A stretch of DNA of 64,000 nucleotides, taken from the NCBI GenBank assembly GCA_018676675.1, contig JABHEG010000200.1, positions 33,127 through 97,126 on the forward strand, written 5' to 3'. The notes below the pieces were generated by a model. It did not search any database and was not told the DNA's origin. It saw only the letters and a list, made by a program, of their open reading frames with translations. Positions 46,566-54,339 of the stretch are shown here, piece by piece. Each line of letters begins with the position of its first letter. Position 1 is the stretch's first letter. The position numbers and the translations under genes are program-made. Source of the DNA: Lentisphaerota bacterium. Its GTDB lineage: Bacteria > Verrucomicrobiota > Lentisphaeria > Oligosphaerales > JABHEG01.

Positions 46566-49500
46566 TCAGTCTTTGGCTTCCAGAGCCTGCAGTGTGGCTG
46601 ACCGGTCCGCCTGCGCCTCCTTGCGGGGTTGCCATGCTGTCAAGGCCTGCGTAGCAGTCCTCCGAGCTCGCTGGAATTCCGGTAGACGATGCGGTCGCTG
46701 CCCGATGGCCGCCATCCCATCGACGTGCTCGCGCTCACGCTCGGGCAGTTCGCGCATTACTTCCAGCAGCACGGCGAGCCGCTTGGCGTCGCTTTCACTG
46801 CGGATGCGCTGGACCACGGTCGAGGCATCGGTCTCCGGGCGACGGAACATGGCAAGCGCGTAGACCTCACTGCTGCCGAACACCCCAAAGGCAGCGACGA
46901 TCTTGCACTTTAGCGCGTCGACCCCTGCGGCGAGGACCTCTCCAGAACGAGCCTGGGCGGCCTCCCGAGCCTGAGCCGACGAGGAATGGTCCGGGCTGGA
47001 TGATTTGAGGACGATATCGTCCAGGTAAAGCGCCCCAAAGCTCTTGGCCGGGTCACTCGGCACGGTCATCGACAAGCCGCTGAAGATGACCGGGGCAGGC
47101 TGGGGCAGATCCAGGATGTCCCGATCGTCCATCGCGAGCCTGCAATGCCCATCGCCTGTGACCGTGATACCAACGCGATGTGCGTCGGTATCAGCAGGGC
47201 CGACCATTCTCCTCACGCCAGGCCCCAATTGCCGACCGTGCCTGGTCGCTGCTTCCCAGACCCAGTCCCGCTGCGGATCGACCTTCAGCATGAAGGTGAG
47301 CTCCCCCTTCAGATAGCTGTGAGTGAGGCCATGCTCACTCCAGTTCAGGCCTTGCCCCAACTCCACTTCCAGAACACCGACCCCCTTTTCCGCGAGCTGT
47401 TCGAGCTGAAACGTGAACGTCAGTTGGCCCTCCCGGACGTCAGGCAGGTTGAGGTACTTGAAGAGACGCGGCTTCCCCCTCCAGCTTGCCTCGTTCCCTC
47501 CCAGGCGCAGGCGGCCCTCCGCCAAGGCAGCGTAGTGCGACACGTAGTCCCACCCGGGATTGAGCCAGTCATCAAAACTGTCGGCAAACAGCACATCGCC
47601 ATCCGGTTGCTGGTTGTCGATGAGGAACACCTGGGTCTCGTATGGGAAGTCAAGTCGTGCCTCGAGCACGCCGCCCTCAAGTGTGGTGTGCCGGTTGTAG
47701 ATCCCCTCATAGGCATGCGAGCCAGGCGTGAAACCGATGATGCCGGGGTCAAACGTTACGGTGGTCTCCAGAGGGGGCTTGCTCCAGGACTGGAGAACAA
47801 GACACATCTTCCTGTCCCCTGCGCGGGTCAGCAGTAAGCCCTTGACCAGGTCACTCTCCACGCTGAATGCCCGTTCGTCTCCCCAGTAGAGCCAGGTCCT
47901 GGTGCGGTCCGAACCGTAGCCGAAAGCGGCCAATGTCTTGTTCCACGGCCCGAATTGGCGCACGCCGCCGGAGATGATCTGATGCACGGTACGCATCCCC
48001 CACGAGCGGCGCTGTCGCTCGGTTTTCTCATCGCCCAGCCCCCACGCATCGTGAGGAAGCGACGACTGGAACAGATCGTGCACCAGGTATGGGTAGTTGC
48101 CCACTTGGCGACCGGTGGAGGTGGCCCGCAGGTAGGCTGGACTGAACGGCTCACCCGGGGTGTAGTGCTCCGGGTGCGTCTTGGCGTAGATGCTCTGGCT
48201 GAGTTCCATGTCATAGCTGCAGGTTGCCCAGGAGAAGAAGGGCAGGATGTTGGCATTGGTCATGTGAACAACGAACTCCAAAGGGCGGGCAACGCCCTGC
48301 CGGCGCCAGGCATGCATCAGGTTCCAAGTGCGTCTGTGGTACTCACGCATGTTCCAGTAGAGGCGAGCCGGCTGCACGTTGCCGTCGGCAGTCTCGTAGG
48401 CGGCGCTGGTCCAGGGATTGGTCACCAACCTCGGGTAGGTATTGTCCCAATAGATGGACACGCCCCGCTTCCACCATTCCTCCATCAGGGACAGCGCGTA
48501 GTCCTGGTAGGATCGGCAGTAGTTGACTGGAGCATTCGGGTTGATTTCGCGTCCTCCGGTCCGCCGGTAGACGTCCACGTCAGCGTAACGCTTGTCAGCC
48601 AGGCGACCGTGGCTCCACTCATCCTGGAAGACGTGGTACTCGGGAATGAACGGCAACACCGCCATTTCCTCGAAGTAAACGGGATCAGGACAGTCAGCAG
48701 GCTTTGATCGCCTGGTAAAGATGCCGATATCCTTGCGCCACTCCCTGATGCCGTGCACAGGCGGCGGGTCGTACTGCTCCACAAATGCGTCGAAGAAGGC
48801 CGCGTCAACCGGTCTGCCGGCCCGGGCCTCGATGACCTTATCAACGACCTCCCATCTGTTCATCCAGGGCGACTTCCAGGAGCATGACAGCCCCCCCCAC
48901 GGATGAACGGGCAGACCGACGGAGGGCAGTGTGTCTCCCTTCCTGGCGACATCCTCAGGCAAGGGTTTGGTCGGTGAAGCCTGGAGACCGAAGACCATCT
49001 CACTGGTGCGGTTGATCACTCCAGGCACGTTCACGAGATCGATCCGCAGGGTCACGACCCCGTCTTTACGGGTGATGGACTGCAGCCCTTCGCTGTGGTT
49101 CTTTGCCGTAAGCCAGCCCTTGTCGTTCTCAGCAAACCAGCAGAGCCCCCGTTCTGCGCCACCCAGCCAGATGTAACTGGTGAAGGCGTTGAGCCAGGCG
49201 GGACTGCGAACAGTCTGTCGACTGTCCCAAACGACACCGGCGCCGGGAGGGATCAGTCCGGTGTATCCCATTCGAGGACCATGCCCTACCTCCTGCATCA
49301 GCTCTGCCATCGTTTCCTTGAACGGGATCTCGAGGGAAAGGCGCCGCAGCCCAACAGCATCATCGACGGGGATCAGTCGCAAGCGTACCTGCATCATCCC
49401 GTCCACGTCGATGGTGGACGTGGTTTCCGTCCGAATGGCCCTGCACCGGGTCTCTGCACGAAAGGTCGCCTTGCTCGGGCTCGTGCTGGCCAGTGCCACG

Positions 49501-51395
49501 GAGCCCTCCCACCGCAGTTCCCGTCCCTGTTCATCCAGAGCAACCAGGCGAACCGGGGCGGCAAGAATCTCCCTGGTCAAGCTCCTGACGCTGTCCCAGA
49601 GCCCAAACGCATTCATGCTGTACTCACGGCAGACCACCTCAACGGTCTCTGCTGTGGCTCTGACAGGCTCGAAGGGAGGAAAGACCTCGTCTGTGATGCC
49701 CGATGCGCTGTCTTCCCAGGGGAAGCACTGTCGCTTGAATGGAAGCCCGGGTGTTTCCCGGTCGCCGACCCGTACCGAAATGCGGTACTCACCATCCAGC
49801 GGGGGAAGCTCAAACCGCTGGTAGCCGGAGCTGAATCCGGCTTCCTGCTTAACCACCGCGATCCCTGCAACGTCCCTGATCAGCAGGGCCACCGGGGCGG
49901 ACAGGTCGGAGTCACCCGTCGAGGTGATCTGCGCGTAGAGTGTGCGCGAACTGGGCAAATGCCAGAATGCCAGGTCTGCCACCTTCCGACAGGGCGGAAC
50001 GACCTTGTCAGGATCGACGTAACGCCAATAGGTGTTGGCGGCCTCCGTTTCGGTCAAGCCGCTGTCGTAGATGTACACCTCATCGATGTCGCCAAACGCC
50101 TTTGGGCTGAAGGCTAACGAGCGCAGGCCAGGGCCGGCAAAGTCGGCCTTCATGGCCCCCGCTTTGCGACCATTCACGTACCATGACACGGTCCCATGGG
50201 CCCAAGTTATCACGTAGTGGTACCACTGCCCCGAATAGACCTCCGTGCCCAACGCATCGCGTGCGGCCCGAAGTTGTCGCCGGCCGTTCCCCACATCCTC
50301 GTAGTAATACAGAGTGACCGGCCTCAGGCCACGGGAGCTGTTCCAAAAGTAGAAGGTGAACAAGTTGGTGCTGACGATGGTGCGATTCCGGTCCATCAGA
50401 TTGCAGTAGCCCCGGGGGCGGCTCCAGAACTCAATGGTCCCCTCCTCGGCCGACACCAGAGGGCCGCTGATGGTCAGTGGCCCGGTGAACGCCCGACCGC
50501 AGACGCCGTCAACAGAGTCGCTGTCGCCGACCACCTTGATGCCCTTGACGTTGGAGGCGGGGTGGGTTCCCTGACTGAAATCGATACACAGAACGGGGCG
50601 ACGATCCGGCAGAAGGACCGTTTCCACAGGGCAAAGCCCTTCCTCAGCAACTCGGGCAATCCATGGGTTCCCGGGTTTCGGCCAGAACTTGGCTGTGGAG
50701 GCGTGGACGCGCGCTTCGTCAACCAGCCCGGCCAGGCCATCACCGATCAACAGTGGGACGGCGGCGGATTCCGCCTGGTCAGTGGACAGGCGAGCAGAAC
50801 CGGACGGAAGCAGCCTGCGCCCCACTTCGCAACCATCCGCAAAAAGCGCCAGCGCTTCGTTGCTGATGCCGGCCACATGCTGCCACTGCCCGACCTTGAC
50901 AGTGCCCGGGTCAGACAGCAGCTCTGACCGTTTCCCCTTCAGGTTGCTCACGGCCAGTCCAAGGCCCCCGTCCGCTGTGATGAAAAGCTCAAGTGTGTGC
51001 GCCGCCCCTCTATGAGCCTGGCGCCGCAGTACGTAGCTCCGTTCCCCCGGCAGTCTGTCGAGCCTCACCCACGCCTCGAGGGAAGCACTGTCCCCGGTAA
51101 ACACCGGCGCACCTTCCCACACGTAGGGTTCCGGACCACGCCAGGCCTTGCCGAAACGCCCCTCCTCAACCGCACCATCCGCTGATTCGAAGTGCTCGAG
51201 GAACCATGTCCCCTGATCGGCTTCATAGGGTTTCCAGAATGCAGTATCCACGGCAAAGACAGCCGGCGGAAGCAGCGCGAACACGCAGCAGAGAGCCACA
51301 GACAGGTAGAGATGCCTTCCGCAGCCTGTCATCCAGTGTGACTGGTCGTCGGTCAACAGGAAAGGGATCTTCGGACGGTGAAGACCAATGGGCAT
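46566..51395 (-). CDS. Very large secreted LamG-domain glycoside-hydrolase-like protein
   Basis: The track starts at 51620; AAAGGA upstream of ATG 51395 supports this start, giving 1609 residues. Domains: a signal-type hydrophobic stretch (LYLSVALCCVFALLPPAVFA), two LamG-like sandwiches (about 45-215 and 270-480), and a long beta-rich domain plus TIM barrel with patterns such as WLGGAERGLCWFAENDKGW and GVSIYWDNTYPRL. A third LamG-like domain (VLFADSFDDWLNPGWDY) and a short helical tail come last. It resembles DUF6067-type putative glycoside hydrolases. Odd: the first 21 residues (PKIPFLLTDDQSHWMTGC) look like a sulfatase N-terminus, placed before the real secretion signal. A start at 51332 (MTGCGRH) would remove this. 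It sits 140 bp downstream of the beta-helix gene. Confidence 0.75.
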   Translation of the reverse strand: MPIGLHRPKIPFLLTDDQSHWMTGCGRHLYLSVALCCVFALLPPAVFAVDTAFWKPYEADQGTWFLEHFESADGAVEEGRFGKAWRGPEPYVWEGAPVFTGDSASLEAWVRLDRLPGERSYVLRRQAHRGAAHTLELFITADGGLGLAVSNLKGKRSELLSDPGTVKVGQWQHVAGISNEALALFADGCEVGRRLLPSGSARLSTDQAESAAVPLLIGDGLAGLVDEARVHASTAKFWPKPGNPWIARVAEEGLCPVETVLLPDRRPVLCIDFSQGTHPASNVKGIKVVGDSDSVDGVCGRAFTGPLTISGPLVSAEEGTIEFWSRPRGYCNLMDRNRTIVSTNLFTFYFWNSSRGLRPVTLYYYEDVGNGRRQLRAARDALGTEVYSGQWYHYVITWAHGTVSWYVNGRKAGAMKADFAGPGLRSLAFSPKAFGDIDEVYIYDSGLTETEAANTYWRYVDPDKVVPPCRKVADLAFWHLPSSRTLYAQITSTGDSDLSAPVALLIRDVAGIAVVKQEAGFSSGYQRFELPPLDGEYRISVRVGDRETPGLPFKRQCFPWEDSASGITDEVFPPFEPVRATAETVEVVCREYSMNAFGLWDSVRSLTREILAAPVRLVALDEQGRELRWEGSVALASTSPSKATFRAETRCRAIRTETTSTIDVDGMMQVRLRLIPVDDAVGLRRLSLEIPFKETMAELMQEVGHGPRMGYTGLIPPGAGVVWDSRQTVRSPAWLNAFTSYIWLGGAERGLCWFAENDKGWLTAKNHSEGLQSITRKDGVVTLRIDLVNVPGVINRTSEMVFGLQASPTKPLPEDVARKGDTLPSVGLPVHPWGGLSCSWKSPWMNRWEVVDKVIEARAGRPVDAAFFDAFVEQYDPPPVHGIREWRKDIGIFTRRSKPADCPDPVYFEEMAVLPFIPEYHVFQDEWSHGRLADKRYADVDVYRRTGGREINPNAPVNYCRSYQDYALSLMEEWWKRGVSIYWDNTYPRLVTNPWTSAAYETADGNVQPARLYWNMREYHRRTWNLMHAWRRQGVARPLEFVVHMTNANILPFFSWATCSYDMELSQSIYAKTHPEHYTPGEPFSPAYLRATSTGRQVGNYPYLVHDLFQSSLPHDAWGLGDEKTERQRRSWGMRTVHQIISGGVRQFGPWNKTLAAFGYGSDRTRTWLYWGDERAFSVESDLVKGLLLTRAGDRKMCLVLQSWSKPPLETTVTFDPGIIGFTPGSHAYEGIYNRHTTLEGGVLEARLDFPYETQVFLIDNQQPDGDVLFADSFDDWLNPGWDYVSHYAALAEGRLRLGGNEASWRGKPRLFKYLNLPDVREGQLTFTFQLEQLAEKGVGVLEVELGQGLNWSEHGLTHSYLKGELTFMLKVDPQRDWVWEAATRHGRQLGPGVRRMVGPADTDAHRVGITVTGDGHCRLAMDDRDILDLPQPAPVIFSGLSMTVPSDPAKSFGALYLDDIVLKSSSPDHSSSAQAREAAQARSGEVLAAGVDALKCKIVAAFGVFGSSEVYALAMFRRPETDASTVVQRIRSESDAKRLAVLLEVMRELPEREREHVDGMAAIGQRPHRLPEFQRARRTATQALTAWQPRKEAQADRSATLQALEAKD

Positions 51396-51534
51396 GGTGG
51401 TTCCTTTGCCTGTGGCTGGGTCGCCTCGCAGTCGAGACGGAAGAGCTTGCAGTGCTTGTCGCCGCCGCGGCCGACCACCTTGGCGCGACACAAGCCCGCG
51501 GGAAGGCGGAGAACACGCCACACACAGATCACGT

Positions 51535-53868
51535 TCACTGCCGCGCTGAGGGGGGCTCACTCCCGACGGTGAACGTCCAGAGCGGCCCGGTTGCGACAGC
51601 GCCATCTGAGTCCACGGCATCGACGCGCCAGCAGTACGTGCTCCCGCGCGCCAGGGGGCCCGGAGGCACGATGTTTGTGGTGTCGTCTTTCAGTTCCGCG
51701 ATCAGCTTCAAGCTGTCAACGGTCTCCCCGAACCAGACGTTGTGCCGGGTGCAGCGGTAGGCTTCGAGGAACATCAAGTCGGCATCGGGTTTGACCGTGG
51801 TCGAGCGATCGGGAGGAACCGGAGTGGACGCATGCTCAGACTTGAAGCCGGGGATCCAGTAGTGCCTGGCCCCGTGCTCGTAGGCCCCGATATCGGGCGC
51901 TTTGCCGGAGTACTCCAGACCGTCGAACTGAGCCACAGGGCTCTTTATCTCAGCCGGGGAAACCACCTTCCCGGCATCCACAAGCGGAGAGCCGGCTTTG
52001 GGGCGGAAATCCAGGTTGGTGGGATCACGCAGGTACGCGTAGGCAGCGCCAGGCTCTCGCATGTTGTGGTCGCACACACCCGGAATGACGTAGGGCCCCG
52101 GTTGCTTGTAACCGTCCTTACGCGTCCACCACCCTTTGCCATCCCCGCCCTTGGGCCTCAGGTTCCAGGAGCGATGCGTCACGTTGGCCAGGTTGTTCCG
52201 GGTGACACTGTTGCCATTGCCCTCGATCTCGTGCATGCACTTGAACCCCTGGACGCTCATGTTCATCAGTTCCTTTGCAGGGTCGGGATAGCTGTTGACG
52301 TTCACGACCGTGTTGTTCAGAATCAGATGACGATCCCCTTTGACCTGGCTCGGTTGGGTGTTCCAACAGACGTTGTGCGTGTACACGCCATCCCCGTGGA
52401 TCTGTCCGTCCTCGCGCAGAATGTTGGTGCCGTGATAGTCGAAGCGGACCCCCTGGCGGTTGCAATCGTGAGCCCAGTTGTGGGTGGCAATGGCCTCGAT
52501 CTGGTTGCGTGTCCCGATGTTGATCGCAGAACCGTCATGTTGGAGATTCCCCATATCGAATGCCCGGTTCAACTCGACTCTGACGCCTCTGTCCAGAGCG
52601 CGGATTCCTTCTGAGTTCCCTGTTCGGTGGATCGTGTTCCTTCGGAAGATCCCGCGTTGCCCAACGACTGCGGCTCCCGATGCGCCATTGGAGTTCAGGT
52701 CCCACTCAATGTCGTGGAAATAGCAGTTCTCGATCAGGATTTCTTCGCTGCCGAAGTACAGCGGGGCATTGCAGTAGGCGAACTCGCAGTTGACGAAACG
52801 ATTGCGTTTCCCGCCACGGACAGCCGGCATCTTGTTCGGGATGTGGGCTGCGTTGTGGAACACAAACCAGTCGAACTCGCCGAGCACCCATTTGTTTGTG
52901 CTGGAGAAGCGGAAGGTGCAATCTTCGAACGAAACACTCTCACAGTCGCGAACCCGGAAGGCCCCGCCGAACACATCCACCCCTTCGAACTGCAGGTGGG
53001 CGCAATTGTTCAGATCGAGAACGAAGTCGTGCACTTTGCCCTGGAGATTCAGTAGGTTGGGATCCCCCCCGTCGGGAGGCATGAAGTAGACGGTCCGGGT
53101 ATCCGAATCAGACCACCACTCGTTCGGTCGGTCCAGAGCGGCCAAACCGAGAGCGTACCACACGAAGAAACGGTTCAGGCTCTTCTGTTCGCTCCCGGTC
53201 TCATAGCGGAAGCGATCTGACCCGGCCGAGTGTTCCGTGATCCGGCGCGCCCAGGTCAGCCAGTGACCAATGTTCAAGACGGCCACCGCACCCGTGAGAT
53301 CTTTGCCGGATTCGGCCAGGGAAACCTGCCCTTCTCTGGCGTGGTAGCGGCTGTCCCCCTCATGAAAGCCGGCCTTGCCTGCATGCGACGCGAACGGGGC
53401 ATCAACGATCAACCCGGGCTTGCACTGGCCGCGGAACCGCTTACGCCGTTTGTCATACCCACCATCTGCGGATCGCATACTGTGAGTCATCCGCCACATC
53501 GAGCCGTCCTCAAACGAGGCATCGGGCCAGCGGGCGACGTAGACAAGCCGGTCGTCATTGAACAGCTGCCAGATATCAAAGCTGAGCGTCGCCTTCCAGA
53601 TCCCGTTCCGCCACGGTTCCCAGCGGCAGTCGAGCTTCCGCGTCCCGGAGATAACAGCTCCGCGTTCTGCAACAATGCGGATCGGTTTGTCCCTGGTGCC
53701 TTTGAGCCCGTTTAGGACCACGGGCTTCCCGTAGTGGCCGGCCGGCAGACGCACCGTGTCACCAGGTTGAAACGCTGAAAGGTCCGGGAGCTCGGCAGCG
53801 TGCAACGAAAGTGTCACTCCTACGATTGCGAGAAACAGATGAACACAGTTGCTTGCATGCATGATCAC
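51535..53868 (-). CDS. Secreted right-handed parallel beta-helix protein
   Basis: The 777-residue product has a signal peptide (VHLFLAIVGVTLSLHAA). It opens with the polysaccharide-lyase-like motif QPGDTVRLPAGHYGKPVVLNG, the usual start of a right-handed parallel beta-helix. A series of short strand-turn repeats follows (INIGTRNQIEAIATHNWAHD, GDGVYTHNVCWNT). The last 100 residues form an Fn3-like domain (YCWRVDAVDSDGAV). Such proteins are often polysaccharide lyases, epimerases or glycan-binding enzymes, but no catalytic site is recognisable. With the stop at 51535 and the next gene starting at 51395, the two are likely co-transcribed. Confidence 0.85.
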   Translation of the reverse strand: MIMHASNCVHLFLAIVGVTLSLHAAELPDLSAFQPGDTVRLPAGHYGKPVVLNGLKGTRDKPIRIVAERGAVISGTRKLDCRWEPWRNGIWKATLSFDIWQLFNDDRLVYVARWPDASFEDGSMWRMTHSMRSADGGYDKRRKRFRGQCKPGLIVDAPFASHAGKAGFHEGDSRYHAREGQVSLAESGKDLTGAVAVLNIGHWLTWARRITEHSAGSDRFRYETGSEQKSLNRFFVWYALGLAALDRPNEWWSDSDTRTVYFMPPDGGDPNLLNLQGKVHDFVLDLNNCAHLQFEGVDVFGGAFRVRDCESVSFEDCTFRFSSTNKWVLGEFDWFVFHNAAHIPNKMPAVRGGKRNRFVNCEFAYCNAPLYFGSEEILIENCYFHDIEWDLNSNGASGAAVVGQRGIFRRNTIHRTGNSEGIRALDRGVRVELNRAFDMGNLQHDGSAINIGTRNQIEAIATHNWAHDCNRQGVRFDYHGTNILREDGQIHGDGVYTHNVCWNTQPSQVKGDRHLILNNTVVNVNSYPDPAKELMNMSVQGFKCMHEIEGNGNSVTRNNLANVTHRSWNLRPKGGDGKGWWTRKDGYKQPGPYVIPGVCDHNMREPGAAYAYLRDPTNLDFRPKAGSPLVDAGKVVSPAEIKSPVAQFDGLEYSGKAPDIGAYEHGARHYWIPGFKSEHASTPVPPDRSTTVKPDADLMFLEAYRCTRHNVWFGETVDSLKLIAELKDDTTNIVPPGPLARGSTYCWRVDAVDSDGAVATGPLWTFTVGSEPPSARQ

Positions 53869-54309
53869 TGGTCCTACTCTCTTGGCCTTGTCCGTTCCCC
53901 ACGCTCTCCCCCGTCCAAACTGAAGCCCGTTTCCGGCGTGTCGCCCGGCACCGGCACACGGCCCGAATCGTGTGGGCTGGCCGGTTCAATGATGCTGCCA
54001 ATCGGCGGTAGATACTATACCTTGACGGTTTGTCCTTCACATTGGGTGCAATTGCTGTCCGGTCCTGGCGAGAAGTTGACGGTCTTCAGCGTGGCCTTCT
54101 CTGTTTTCTCAGGGCCGTCAGGCCCGGCCCCGACCGGATCTCTCCCAGAACGGCCAACGTCACACACAATCCTGCCTCACACCTCTGCCTCCACAGCGAA
54201 AGCCACGCTGGGAAGCCGGCACCGCCACCATTCGCCTGTTCCTTTCCTCCTCCCCTAAGGGAGAAATGGGGCGGAGTGGGTTGATTGCGCAGGTGAATCA
54301 CCATACGCT
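53869..54309. other. Divergent intergenic region
   Basis: These 441 bp separate the beta-helix gene (minus) and the TIM-barrel/HEAT gene (plus). They should hold both promoters. A weak CTCCC-CTAA-GGGAG hairpin is near 54250. Track ORFs here show no family features. Confidence 0.55.
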
Positions 54310-54339
54310 TTGTGCCACATGCTGGAAGGACCGCTGACC

